Assembly (NCBI GenBank): GCA_037189645.1
Contig: JBBCIY010000010.1
Location: 62,001 to 126,000 of the forward strand
Direction of reading: 5' to 3'
Length of the DNA stretch: 64,000 nucleotides
From: Taishania sp037189645
GTDB lineage: Bacteria; Bacteroidota; Bacteroidia; Flavobacteriales_D; Crocinitomicaceae
The stretch's first letter is position 1, and each line of letters begins with the position of its first letter. The notes under the pieces are model-generated. The model saw only the letters and a list, made by a program, of their open reading frames with translations, searched no databases and was not told the origin of the DNA. Position numbers and translations under genes: made by a program. This document shows positions 16,713-25,396 of the stretch, piece by piece.

Positions 16713-17447
16713 ATGACAGACAAAACAAAGAAAAAAGCAAGGCTGACAACACCTGATGACCCGTGCTCAACGGCGTGTTGTTCAGGAGTTCAGGCGAACC
16801 AGACAGTAGAAGGACCAGAACCGGGACTTTGGCCCTCTCCACCCAACCCTCCGGCTGCGGAAGATGCTGTTCCGGTAGCTGATGTAGGCAATTACGATGC
16901 CTGGGGCGTGGTTCCTTTCGAACTGTGTGAGGTAGGACCTCAAATCCAGTTCGAAGGACATTTCAATTCCTTTATACGGGGTATCAACGGATGGAACGTA
17001 GGTTATCTCGACCATTGCAAAGTACCTTACACCAAACCCATCGAAAGCATTACGATAGAAGATATCTGGAGTGCTTTGGGCGTGGCCACCTGCAATGTAA
17101 TCGGTTCACAAGACTATCCTGCCGATGGAGTACCAGGCTATTATGCGTATACTCCTCCCGGACAGCTTCAGTACTTTACACGCTATGTAGTAGCATGGAA
17201 ATGCTGTATTGATGTAGGGACAGGTTATTGCACGAAGGTGAAATACTACGTTATAAAGGTTACGGCGCTGGATGCGAATGTTATTCCGGTAACACCTCCT
17301 ACTCCTCCTGATCTGTACTTTACATCAGAAGTAACATTCGATTACCGTTGCTTCGTTGTGGATTGTCCGCCGGAAACGCCGGAAGCGAAAGCGAAAGCAA
17401 AACCGTTTATCGACGCAGTGATTAACAAAAGTAAAAATGCCAAGTAA
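16713..17447 (+). CDS. cysteine-rich protein of unknown function
   Basis: 244 residues; not recognised. There is no signal peptide: it begins with a Lys-rich stretch (TDKTKKKARLTTPDD) followed by CSTACCSG. About eleven cysteines are scattered along it (CEV, DHCKV, ATCNV, WKCCIDVGTGYCTK, YRCFVVDCPPE). Two proline-rich segments (GLWPSPPNPP, VTPPTPPDLY) separate beta-like regions. The C-terminus is Ala/Lys-rich. It is a single transcription unit ended by a perfect 12-bp hairpin and sits at the edge of an accessory block of secreted proteins. Function cannot be suggested. Confidence 0.7.
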   Translation: MTDKTKKKARLTTPDDPCSTACCSGVQANQTVEGPEPGLWPSPPNPPAAEDAVPVADVGNYDAWGVVPFELCEVGPQIQFEGHFNSFIRGINGWNVGYLDHCKVPYTKPIESITIEDIWSALGVATCNVIGSQDYPADGVPGYYAYTPPGQLQYFTRYVVAWKCCIDVGTGYCTKVKYYVIKVTALDANVIPVTPPTPPDLYFTSEVTFDYRCFVVDCPPETPEAKAKAKPFIDAVINKSKNAK

Positions 17448-17468
17448 AAGGTAAAACAATGATTAACA

Positions 17469-17500
17469 GTGGTTGGCTTATCGTAAGCCAACCACCTTTT
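17469..17500 (+). terminator. intrinsic terminator with perfect 12-bp stem
   Basis: GTGGTTGGCTTA, loop TCG, perfect complement to 17495, then CTTTTT. It separates the Cys-rich gene from the T9SS protein gene. Confidence 0.9.
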
Positions 17501-17517
17501 TAGTTTATAAACTCACA

Positions 17518-19851
17518 ATGAAAAAACCATACTTATTTCCGGATTTCCTGATTACATTTCTTTTTTATGTAATTCCTGTCCATATCTTTGCCCAGACTCC
17601 ACCTCCCATACAATGGCAGAAAAGCCTGGGAGGGAGCGGTAATGAAAGTATATCTGATGCCATACCTTTGGCAGAAGGCGGTTATGCCTTAATGGTACTT
17701 ACAAACAGCACCGATGGTGATCTGAACGGAGTTTCCGGTGCAGGAACAGGAAAATGCTGGTTCGTAAAATCAGACGAAACAGGAAATATTATTCACGATA
17801 CCATACTTTCTGGCTTTGAAGGCAATCCTCGTCGTCTGGAACAGGCCTCAGACGGAGGATTCTGGATAATGGGAGATCTTTCACAGGGCCAGGCAGATAC
17901 CATCCCTTTTTGGAGCGGGGTCAGTTACAACGGAGGAGCTTCCGACGGCTTTGTGATAAAAACCGACAATAATTTCAACGTACAGTGGAAAAAGTTTTAC
18001 GGAGACACTCTGGCAAACGGCTTTTACGGAACCCCTACCTCCGACGGAGGATTGATTTTGGCCGGCTCCACCATATATCCTGCCGGGACGCTGAATACCT
18101 ATACACACGACTATAACAATGGCTATGTCATAAAAATTGATCCATCGGGGAATGTGCAGCATTCCAGAACTTTCGGCGGTACGCAAAACTTTTGTAACTG
18201 TTCTTCGGGTTATCCCAACTATCAGTATGGAGATCAGCTTAGAAATATCATACAGACTTCAGACGGTGGGTATGCAGTGATAGGAATAGCTGCCAGCACA
18301 AACGGAGATATTACCAATTATCTGGGAGGTAATTATGATATATGGGTATTGAAGCTGAATGACACTTTAGGAATTGAATGGTCCAAAAATTACGGAGGAG
18401 AAGGACAAGAAGAATATTCATTAGTGAAAGAAAGCATCATCGAGCTGGAAGACGGAAATTTTGTCATTTCAGGATGGACACAGTCATCTGACGTACCCGG
18501 CATCCACGGAACTGCCGGTGATGTATATATGGCAAAAATCAGCTCATCGGACGGCAGCATTATCTGGCAGCGTGCTTACGGAGGCAATGGTGCAGAAGCG
18601 GCAGGCACACGTTCTCTGGCTAAAATACCGGACGGCAACATCCTGCTGGTGTCAGACACAAAATCCGGAAACACGGGAGACGTAACGGGTTTTCATGGCA
18701 CAGTCAGTTGGGCAGACCGATGGATGGTAAAAATTAACCAGAATGACGGAGGTATAATATGGCAAAAAGCATATGGAGGAACACGAAATGATGCGGCAAA
18801 TGTTGCCATTTCCAATCCCGACGGAAGCCTCACAAGCATCGGAATAACTAATTCCGTAACAGGCAGTGGAGATGTGGTATTTAATTATGGCAATACAAGT
18901 AACGTATGGATTCTTACACTTGGTGCATGTCCTGCATTTGCAACCATTGAAGCAACTACCTGTGCAAATGAACCTTACGACTTTAACGGCACATTTCTGT
19001 CAACTTCGGGAACCTATACAGATACATTCGTTAACCAATACAGTTGTGACAGCATCGTCACTCTGAACCTTACCGTAACACCTTTGGACGTTACACCCCT
19101 TATGGCCACTATCTGTCAGGGGGAAAGCTATTCCTTTGCTTCGCAGACACTCACCGCAGCAGATATCTATTATGACACGCTCACTTCTGCCGTTACAGGA
19201 TGTGACAGCATTATCGAACTCACACTTACGGTAAATCCTGTTTACGAAATTCCGTTTTCGGAGAGCATTTGTGAAGGAGAAAGCTACCTGTTCGGAGCAG
19301 CAAACCTCACCACAGCAGGAATATATCACGATACCCTCCAATCGGTAAATGCCTGTGATAGTGTATTGGTGCTTACGCTTACAGTAAATCCGCTTCCTGC
19401 GCCTGTCGTTACAGCAAACGGACCGGAATTAAATACGGGATCATTTACCACGTATCAATGGAACCTGAACGGAACAGCCATACCGGGTGCAGAGGGGCAA
19501 ACATATACGGCAACGGAAAACGGCTCTTACACCGTAACGGTAACGGATGCCAATGCTTGTGAGGAAACTTCCGATCCGCAGGTAGTAAACACGGTAGGAC
19601 TGGAAGAACTTGCTCTGTTTCAAAATCTGATCATCTTCCCGAACCCTGCACACAATGCACTTACCATTTCGTTTACTCAGGAAGGTATATACACACTCAG
19701 CGATTTGAACGGAAGAACAATACAAGCAGCACCATTGGATGCTTCGGGAAATACGGTAATTGATTTATCAAGCGTAGATGCAGGTATTTATACACTTAGC
19801 ATCACAACAAAAGAAAATCAAACAGCCGTGACAAAAGTAGTTAAGAACTGA
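17518..19851 (+). CDS. secreted repeat protein with T9SS type A sorting domain
   Basis: 777 residues from the ATG at 17518 (an upstream TTG at 17473 lies inside the terminator hairpin and is rejected). A signal peptide ends near FAQ (26). Residues 30-465 hold about six blade-like repeats marked by W.K.YGG (QWQKSLGG, EWSKNYGG, IWQRAYGG, IWQKAYGG) and SDGG..I.G motifs, as in beta-propellers. Residues 475-625 are three tandem ~50-residue repeats of the form C..E.Y.F....L...G.Y.DTL....CDSI..L.LTV.P. The end (LIIFPNPAHNALTISF to KVVKN) is a type A sorting domain, so it should cross the outer membrane by T9SS. Likely a cell-surface protein; ligand unknown. Confidence 0.85.
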   Translation: MKKPYLFPDFLITFLFYVIPVHIFAQTPPPIQWQKSLGGSGNESISDAIPLAEGGYALMVLTNSTDGDLNGVSGAGTGKCWFVKSDETGNIIHDTILSGFEGNPRRLEQASDGGFWIMGDLSQGQADTIPFWSGVSYNGGASDGFVIKTDNNFNVQWKKFYGDTLANGFYGTPTSDGGLILAGSTIYPAGTLNTYTHDYNNGYVIKIDPSGNVQHSRTFGGTQNFCNCSSGYPNYQYGDQLRNIIQTSDGGYAVIGIAASTNGDITNYLGGNYDIWVLKLNDTLGIEWSKNYGGEGQEEYSLVKESIIELEDGNFVISGWTQSSDVPGIHGTAGDVYMAKISSSDGSIIWQRAYGGNGAEAAGTRSLAKIPDGNILLVSDTKSGNTGDVTGFHGTVSWADRWMVKINQNDGGIIWQKAYGGTRNDAANVAISNPDGSLTSIGITNSVTGSGDVVFNYGNTSNVWILTLGACPAFATIEATTCANEPYDFNGTFLSTSGTYTDTFVNQYSCDSIVTLNLTVTPLDVTPLMATICQGESYSFASQTLTAADIYYDTLTSAVTGCDSIIELTLTVNPVYEIPFSESICEGESYLFGAANLTTAGIYHDTLQSVNACDSVLVLTLTVNPLPAPVVTANGPELNTGSFTTYQWNLNGTAIPGAEGQTYTATENGSYTVTVTDANACEETSDPQVVNTVGLEELALFQNLIIFPNPAHNALTISFTQEGIYTLSDLNGRTIQAAPLDASGNTVIDLSSVDAGIYTLSITTKENQTAVTKVVKN

Positions 19852-19885
19852 TGCTGTACACGAACAGAAGTAATGAAAATAATTA

Positions 19886-20023
19886 AACCACACAGGTATA
19901 CAGGAATGCATAGTTGTAAAGGCAATATAGTGAAACATAGTGTCCGTCGGCCGGCGGACATCTACTGTTTTTCTAATGCACCTCTCAACAAAAACGATAA
20001 GACCTATGTTTCCATGTGGTTAA
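19886..20023. repeat. inverted-repeat unit in front of the GxxExxY gene
   Basis: A symmetric 138-bp unit. AACCACA (19886-19892), GGAA (19903-19906) and CATAG (19909-19913) on the left are mirrored by CTATG (20006-20010), TTCC (20012-20015) and TGTGGTT (20017-20023) on the right. A G+C-rich hairpin with TGTCCG/CGGACA arms (19941-19960) sits inside, followed by a T-rich stretch. It could be a terminator for the upstream gene, a REP-like element or both. From memory, CTATGT..ATGTGGTT-like sequences often precede GxxExxY genes. Confidence 0.45.
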
Positions 20024-20051
20024 AAAATTAAACAATCGTTTAAAAAACATT

Positions 20052-20438
20052 ATGAACGAAAATCAGCTTGCCAAAATAGTATTCGAAACAGGATTGAAAA
20101 TTCATAAAACGCTTGGAGCAGGACTTCCGAAAGCCTCTTATCTGGAATGTCTGGAATATGAGTTGAACCAGGAAGGGCTGAAAGTAGAAAAAGAGAAAAA
20201 GCTGTCATTGATATATGAAGAACTTGAATTAGATGCGGCATATAGCATTGATCTGTTGGTTGAAGACAAATTAGTTATACTTATCAAATCAGCAAAACAA
20301 TTTGAAAATGAGGATATTTCACAAATGCTGGCACTCCTTGACAGAAGCAGCTGCAAACTGGGATTACTCATCACCTTCAACGTAAATAAATTCAAGAATG
20401 GCATAAAACGGATCATCAATGGAGAACTGGAAGAATAA
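20052..20438 (+). CDS. GxxExxY-family protein (degenerate signature)
   Basis: 128 residues from the ATG at 20052. The family is a small PD-(D/E)XK-like fold of unknown role. The opening KIVFETGLKIHKTLGAGLP matches the family, but the naming motif reads KASYLECLEYEL instead of G-x-x-E-x-x-Y, and the later segment that usually reads 'K...i...h..Q...YL' is KSAKQFENEDISQMLALL. It ends with GIKRIINGE, matching the usual 'G..R.vn'. The variant positions suggest a diverged or decaying copy. Its last 20 bases overlap the next gene. Confidence 0.75.
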   Translation: MNENQLAKIVFETGLKIHKTLGAGLPKASYLECLEYELNQEGLKVEKEKKLSLIYEELELDAAYSIDLLVEDKLVILIKSAKQFENEDISQMLALLDRSSCKLGLLITFNVNKFKNGIKRIINGELEE

Positions 20439-22566
20439 AATACAGGTTGTTTTCTTTTTTATCATTTATCTATTTCTAAATACAGGAGCATCATCGGCCC
20501 AGAATCCGAATATTGATTTTTCGGAGCTGAATTTTAACAACTGGAATCCGACAATAGGATACCGGGGAAATTGCTGTAATACTCAGGGTATTCAGATGCT
20601 GAGCCATACCATTATCACAAATCCGATCAATGACGGGTTGGTTCCGTCCATCCCCAGAATACCGTCTGGGCTTACGCAAACTGCCCGTCTGGGAGACCCC
20701 GCAGGAGGTCCCGACCCGGTAACGGGAATAGGAAAAGCGTGGAGAATGGACTATACTGCCACCATTACTGCTGATAATCCTTTATTACATTATCAAATCG
20801 CCATTATTTTGGATGGTACCCACAATACATTGATGTCAGAAGGAATGAACCGAAACAGCGTTTTTACAGCAAAAATAACTGATCAGTCAGGACAAGTAAT
20901 TAACGGAAGTTGCGGTAATTATCAGGTTCATAAATACACAGGCAATATGCAAAACGGAATCAGCAATATCGTTTACCTGCCATGGAACTCCGTAGGGATG
21001 GATCTGACACCTTACATCGGGCAGACAGTGAACATTGAATTTACAGTATATTCCTGCTATTATGGCGGGCATCATGGCAATTCCTATGCCTATATCTCTG
21101 CTGACGTTATCACCAAAACCGATACCGTTTACTTTTGTAAAGATGCCCTGGAAACCACAGTCGAAGGGCTCCCCCGCTTTGCTTCCTACAACTGGAGCAA
21201 CGGGGCAACAACACAAAACGCCACTATCTCCAATCCGGTTGACGGAACCTCCTATACATGCACTTATACTTCTTTCAACGGATGTGTGATGCAGCGTACC
21301 TATATTCTGAAAGAAAACCCCATACAGGCAGCATTCAGCTATACACCGGGGGGGTGTAACGAAATTACTTTTACGGATGAAACACAATCGCCGTTTCCGC
21401 CTGTCAACTGGCAATGGACATTCGGAGACGCGTCAAACACGCCAAATGACACTTCGGATGTACAAAATCCGGCATACACCTACAGCGATACGGGATATTA
21501 CAATGTGAATTTCATCGTGCAGGACGGAATGGGGTGCTATGACACGCTTACACAACAAGTATCTGTTTCCTCTGCCGGAAGCGGAGATTTTTCATTCAAT
21601 GCTCCGTGCGAAGGAAATCCGGTTCAGTTCACAGATTTATCTTCCGGTACAATTGTCAGCCATCAGTGGGATTTCGGAAACGGTAATGCATCTGTTGAGG
21701 CAGATCCTGTACATACTTACAATTCGGCAGGAGTATATACCGTTACCCTCATTACGGAAAATGTATCGGGATGCATGGATACCATTGTGAAACAGATTAC
21801 CGTCAACCAAAATCCCGTCGCATCATTTATTCTTCCCGGTGAAGTTTGCGAACAGGAAATAATTGCATTAAGCAATACCTCGTCCAATGCCCTTTCCTAC
21901 AATTGGGAATTTGGAAACGGGGAGCAAAGCACAGAGGAAAATCCGGAGTACGCCTACGCAACGCAGGGAACTTACACCATTACACTCGTTGCAGCCCATT
22001 CCAACGGCTGTAGTGATACCGCTCAGCAGACAGTCAGCATCAATCCGAATCCTGTTGCCGGCTTTGAAGCAACACCAACCGAAACAAGCATCAACAATCC
22101 GCAGATCACATTCAACAACCAATCTACAGGAGCAGCGAGCTGGTTGTGGGATTTTGCAGACGGAAACAAAAGTACGGAAGAGCATCCCGTTCATACCTAC
22201 ACCCAATCGGGTGATTATGAAGTGGTTCTAGTTGCGTACAACCAATACCAGTGTGCAGATACGGCAACGGCAACGATCATCATTTTTGATGAAATAATTG
22301 TTCCGAACGTGTTCACACCCAACGGAGACGGAATCAACGACCAGTTTTATGTTGTTGCCAATCCCAATATGGTTTTATCCATTGAGCTCATAATCGTAAA
22401 CCGCTGGGGAAATGAAGTATTCAGAACAGACAAACTTCCGGAAGTATGGAACGGGAACATCAACGGAGAACCGGCAACGGATGGCGTGTATTTTTACACC
22501 GTGAAGTTGACAACAACAAAAGGAGAAAATAAGGAATATACCGGATTTTTACATCTTTCGAGGTAA
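20419..22566 (+). CDS. secreted PKD-repeat protein with gliding-type (CHU_C) C-terminal domain
   Basis: 715 residues. A signal anchor (VFFFIIYLFLNTGASSAQ) is followed by a ~200-residue lectin- or jelly-roll-like region (HTIITNPINDGLVPSIPRIP, then TGIGKAWRMDYTATI). Four PKD domains come next, each with the WDFGDG-type motif (WQWTFGDAS, HQWDFGNGN, YNWEFGNGE, WLWDFADGN). The end, VPNVFTPNGDGINDQF to GVYFYTVKLTT, is the gliding-motility-associated C-terminal domain, a type B T9SS signal. Probably a surface adhesin or matrix protein. The start overlaps the GxxExxY gene by 20 bases. Confidence 0.87.
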   Translation: MENWKNKIQVVFFFIIYLFLNTGASSAQNPNIDFSELNFNNWNPTIGYRGNCCNTQGIQMLSHTIITNPINDGLVPSIPRIPSGLTQTARLGDPAGGPDPVTGIGKAWRMDYTATITADNPLLHYQIAIILDGTHNTLMSEGMNRNSVFTAKITDQSGQVINGSCGNYQVHKYTGNMQNGISNIVYLPWNSVGMDLTPYIGQTVNIEFTVYSCYYGGHHGNSYAYISADVITKTDTVYFCKDALETTVEGLPRFASYNWSNGATTQNATISNPVDGTSYTCTYTSFNGCVMQRTYILKENPIQAAFSYTPGGCNEITFTDETQSPFPPVNWQWTFGDASNTPNDTSDVQNPAYTYSDTGYYNVNFIVQDGMGCYDTLTQQVSVSSAGSGDFSFNAPCEGNPVQFTDLSSGTIVSHQWDFGNGNASVEADPVHTYNSAGVYTVTLITENVSGCMDTIVKQITVNQNPVASFILPGEVCEQEIIALSNTSSNALSYNWEFGNGEQSTEENPEYAYATQGTYTITLVAAHSNGCSDTAQQTVSINPNPVAGFEATPTETSINNPQITFNNQSTGAASWLWDFADGNKSTEEHPVHTYTQSGDYEVVLVAYNQYQCADTATATIIIFDEIIVPNVFTPNGDGINDQFYVVANPNMVLSIELIIVNRWGNEVFRTDKLPEVWNGNINGEPATDGVYFYTVKLTTTKGENKEYTGFLHLSR

Positions 22567-22584
22567 TCACATAAAACCAAAATT

Positions 22585-23175
22585 ATGGACGAGCTAATCT
22601 ATAAAACGCTTCTGACGATTTTAGTAATTGTTATGAATGTAATACGGATGTATTATCAAAAGAGGTATAAGAAAACACACGCAGTAACGGTAAAAGAAAG
22701 AAATAAACCCCGTGAACAAAAAATGGTATGGCTGACGTTTTTTGCCTTAGCTGTACCCGGAATCATGTGGTTAGTTACAAAATGGCTGTCATTCGGACAA
22801 TTTTATCTTCCGGACAGCATACGAATTACCGGAGTTATTATCGGAGCATACAGTATGTGGTTATTTTATTCCGTGCACAAAACATTGGGAGACAACTGGA
22901 GCCCTGTATTGGAAATACGGAAAGAGCACAATCTCGTCGTTTCAGGAGCGTATCAATATGTCCGGCATCCAATGTATTCAGCTATGCTGTTATGGTGGGT
23001 ATCTTTTTCATTGATTACAGCCAACTGGTTCTATTCAGCTACCATTGCCGCAGGATTACTGATATTATTCAGTATACGTATTCCAGATGAAGAACAACTA
23101 ATGACAGAAGAGTTCGGAGAGCAATATAAGACGTACATGAAGCAGACAAAACGCCTGATCCCCTTTATCTACTGA
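22585..23175 (+). CDS. isoprenylcysteine carboxyl methyltransferase-like membrane protein
   Basis: 196 residues with about five membrane segments. The C-terminal half has the ICMT/PEMT-type methyltransferase signature: VVSGAYQYVRHPMYSAMLLW, then IPDEEQLMTEEFGEQYKTYMKQTKRLIP. The RHP and paired Glu residues bind S-adenosylmethionine in the family. Bacterial members probably methylate lipids or small molecules; the substrate is unknown. It is 18 bases after the PKD protein gene on the same strand and may be read through from it. Confidence 0.8.
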   Translation: MDELIYKTLLTILVIVMNVIRMYYQKRYKKTHAVTVKERNKPREQKMVWLTFFALAVPGIMWLVTKWLSFGQFYLPDSIRITGVIIGAYSMWLFYSVHKTLGDNWSPVLEIRKEHNLVVSGAYQYVRHPMYSAMLLWWVSFSLITANWFYSATIAAGLLILFSIRIPDEEQLMTEEFGEQYKTYMKQTKRLIPFIY

Positions 23176-23242
23176 CAACGATAAAATATATGCTTTGTCC
23201 GAAAAACAGTTGAATCTTAATATCTGTATTTTATCAATCAAA

Positions 23243-23261
23243 TTTTAGAATATTTCTAAAA
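23243..23261. promoter_or_regulatory. 19-bp palindrome TTTAGA-N5-TCTAAA, copy 2
   Basis: TTTTAGAA-TAT-TTCTAAAA, perfect 8-bp arms. It shares the TTTAGA-N5-TCTAAA core with 16516-16534, and lies about 185 bases upstream of the helicase promoter box. Confidence 0.4.
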
Positions 23262-23426
23262 CTTATTTTAAGCATGAAGTTAGTGGTTTCTCCCAAGCGT
23301 CGCTTAACGTTTTCGCAGGTCTTGCGTCACCTGTCAAAGCATATTTTGGCCCCTGTCCATTTAGCCAGGTATTCTCAATTATGCCCCTGCTTCTTCCATT
23401 TTTACGTAAAATCAAAAATAAATACA

Positions 23427-23434
23427 TATCTTTG
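23427..23434 (+). promoter_or_regulatory. Bacteroidota -7 promoter element, long-leader
   Basis: TATCTTTG, exact TAnnTTTG match, 456 bases before the helicase start. No nearer exact box was seen between it and the gene. Confidence 0.5.
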
Positions 23435-23439
23435 TCCCC

Positions 23440-23890
23440 AGACAAGTTAATTCTCATTTTTGGAAACAACTCCCGTTCAGTTGTTTCAGAGGTTTTAAAT
23501 CGTAATCAAACAGCCTCATCATCTTTCAGAATTTTCATGTTAATGATCTTCCACAGCAGGTTGATGATCATTAAAGATGGCTCAGGCAACCAGTCGCCTG
23601 CCGGAAATTGTTATTGAAATTAAGAATATATATCAGGGACCTCCACACCTGAAATGAAACTAATAAACGAATCTGAATCAGCAGGTTCGTAAATTGATTA
23701 TAAGAGGGGAAACCACTCTTTTCTTTTCACAACAAATTTTCGGAATTTTTATTTACCCCGGCGGAATAATGAACCTGCCGGAAAGACAGGATGCTTCTTT
23801 TTAAGAGAACCTTTCTGTCCGTACACAGGCCGGGAGAATCCCGGTTTGTTAAAAAACAGATTACCCGCAAGGGTATGAAAAAGAAAAAAT
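23440..23890 (+). promoter_or_regulatory. candidate structured 5' leader of the cold-shock helicase operon
   Basis: Stem-loops that can be read directly: GAAACAACT/AGTTGTTTC (23463-23487), TTAATGATC/GATCATTAA (23540-23574), CAGGC/GCCTG (23583-23600), CCGGC/GCCGG (23758-23781), CCGGGA/TCCCGG (23830-23844) and TACCC/GGGTA (23862-23875), the last just before the start codon. Long folded leaders are typical of cold-shock mRNAs; that this one is a thermosensor is inferred. Confidence 0.45.
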
Positions 23891-25090
23891 ATGCAAACAA
23901 GTATAAATAAACGTACACCTATCAGAACGAACAGAACAAGAGTTTCTGGTCAGCAGCAAAGAAGCAACGCTGCAAAAAAATCAACACTGAATCCGGAATT
24001 GCTCATTCAACAGGCAGTAGCTCCTTCTATAAAAGCAATTACCGTAGAAACACGGTTTGAAGAAATGGATTTACAAACTCAGATCAAAGCCAATATTCAA
24101 AAAATGGGATTTGTTTCACCTACTGAAATCCAGGACAAGACTTTTGACAAGCTCGTGGATGGTGCAAACCTGATCGGAATTGCCAACACAGGTACAGGTA
24201 AAACAGGTGCTTTCCTGATCCCGATCCTGGAAAATCTTTCACGCAGCAAGGAGAACAGGTTCCAGTCATTGATCGTTGTTCCGACAAGAGAGCTGGCTTT
24301 ACAGGTCTATGATGAATTCAAAAAGCTTTCGGAAGGATTAAAGGTCCGTGCCGCTTGTTACATTGGGGGAACGAACATTGAAAAAGATATCCGGAGCCTC
24401 AACAATCATTTTGACCTGGTGATCGGTACTCCGGGACGTCTGCTCGATCTGCGGAACAGGGGAAACCTGAAGCTCGGACGGTTTGAAGTGCTGGTGCTGG
24501 ACGAATTTGATAAGATGCTGGACATGGGATTCATCCGTGACATCAGGGAGCTGATCAGCGGGATGAAGCAACGCCGGCAAACGTTATTGTTTTCCGCTAC
24601 CAAAGATCCGAAGCAGCAAACGATTATCAACGAGATCGTAGCGAATCCGTTCATCGTGGAAATCCATTCTGGAGACAAAAGCTCGAAAAACGTGGAGCAG
24701 GACATCATCCGGGTACCGGAAGGACAGGATAAATTCAAGCTCTTGCTGGACCTGCTGGCCGATAAGGATTTCGACAAGGTCATCTTGTTTACGGAAACAA
24801 AGCACCTGGCCAATCGTTTATCAAAGAAACTCAATAATTCCGGGGTCAAATCAGACCAGATCCACGGGAATAAATCACAGAATTACAGGGTAAACGCGCT
24901 GGAAAAATTCAAGAATGGAAGTATCCGGGTCCTGGTAGCAACAGATGTTGCCGCACGCGGAATTGACGTGAACAATGTTTCGCTGGTTGTTAATTATCAG
25001 CTGCCAAAGGACTTTGACACATACATTCACCGGGTTGGAAGAACCGGAAGAGCAGGAAAAACAGGAATGGCCTACACATTTGTAGACTAA
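23891..25090 (+). CDS. DEAD-box RNA helicase (motif II = DEFD)
   Basis: 399 residues, compact: a ~50-residue basic N-terminal tail, then two RecA-like domains without a long C-terminal extension. Visible motifs: Q-motif region GFVSPTEIQ, Walker A ANTGTGKT (98-105), PTRELALQ, GTPGRLLD, motif II DEFD (204-207) instead of DEAD, SAT (235-237), RGIDVNNVSLVVNY and HRVGRTGRAG. It should unwind short RNA duplexes. It is followed 37 bases later by a CspA-type gene and preceded by a long folded leader, so a cold-shock role is likely. The tail (TSINKRTPIRTNRTRVSGQQ) probably binds RNA. Confidence 0.9.
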   Translation: MQTSINKRTPIRTNRTRVSGQQQRSNAAKKSTLNPELLIQQAVAPSIKAITVETRFEEMDLQTQIKANIQKMGFVSPTEIQDKTFDKLVDGANLIGIANTGTGKTGAFLIPILENLSRSKENRFQSLIVVPTRELALQVYDEFKKLSEGLKVRAACYIGGTNIEKDIRSLNNHFDLVIGTPGRLLDLRNRGNLKLGRFEVLVLDEFDKMLDMGFIRDIRELISGMKQRRQTLLFSATKDPKQQTIINEIVANPFIVEIHSGDKSSKNVEQDIIRVPEGQDKFKLLLDLLADKDFDKVILFTETKHLANRLSKKLNNSGVKSDQIHGNKSQNYRVNALEKFKNGSIRVLVATDVAARGIDVNNVSLVVNYQLPKDFDTYIHRVGRTGRAGKTGMAYTFVD

Positions 25091-25127
25091 TCCTCTTTCA
25101 GATAAATAATCTATAATTAAAAGTAAC

Positions 25128-25322
25128 ATGCAAGAAGGAACAGTAAAATTCTTCAATGAAACAAAAGGTTTTGGTTTCATTAATGATTCAGCAAGCGGAA
25201 AGGACATTTTCGTACATTTATCAGGACTGGTAAATAAAATCAGGGAAAACGACAAAGTAAGCTACGATGTAGAAGAAAGCCCAAAAGGACTGAATGCAGT
25301 GAATGTAAAAGTGATCGGTTAA
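25128..25322 (+). CDS. CspA-family cold-shock protein
   Basis: 64 residues, a single cold-shock domain: EGTVKFFNETKGFGFI (RNP1) and DIFVHLSGL (RNP2). It binds single-stranded nucleic acid and melts RNA structure. The sequence is complete and of normal length. It lies 37 bases after the helicase gene and directly before a strong terminator, so both are on one message; the pairing of an RNA chaperone with a helicase fits cold adaptation. Confidence 0.93.
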   Translation: MQEGTVKFFNETKGFGFINDSASGKDIFVHLSGLVNKIRENDKVSYDVEESPKGLNAVNVKVIG

Positions 25323-25343
25323 TAACCGGTTACCCGAAAAAAC

Positions 25344-25380
25344 AAGAAAGGCGGCTCAGATTGAGCCGCCTTTCTTTCTA
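25344..25380. terminator. bidirectional intrinsic terminator
   Basis: Perfect 15-bp stem (AAGAAAGGCGGCTCA, loop GAT, complement to 25376) between the convergent cspA-type gene and dnaN, with T-rich runs on both strands. Confidence 0.92.
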
Positions 25381-25396
25381 TACAAAACTTGTTTTT

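Larger units (their letters stand above)
23176..23890. other. 715-base region: upstream DNA and long structured leader of the helicase operon
   Basis: The first ~250 bases are A+T-rich and hold the second copy of the 19-bp palindrome (23243-23261). A TATCTTTG box at 23427 would start a leader of about 450 bases carrying several stem-loops. A 78-codon frame at 23381-23617 is not credible as a gene. No tRNA or known riboswitch was recognised. Confidence 0.65.

Noticed and set aside
17473..17517. longer start for the T9SS repeat protein
   Set aside because: The TTG at 17473 lies within the terminator hairpin of the previous gene; the ATG at 17518 gives a normal signal peptide.
19941..19972. insertion-sequence end
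   Set aside because: No transposase or target-site duplication is present; the hairpin is better explained as a terminator or REP-like unit.
23381..23617. 78-codon open frame upstream of the helicase
   Set aside because: Spans the promoter box and the first leader hairpins, and shows no signal peptide, domain or conserved motif.
23640..23720. possible tRNA around CAGGTTCGTAAATTG
   Set aside because: The T-loop-like string has no matching acceptor, D or anticodon stems at the right distances.
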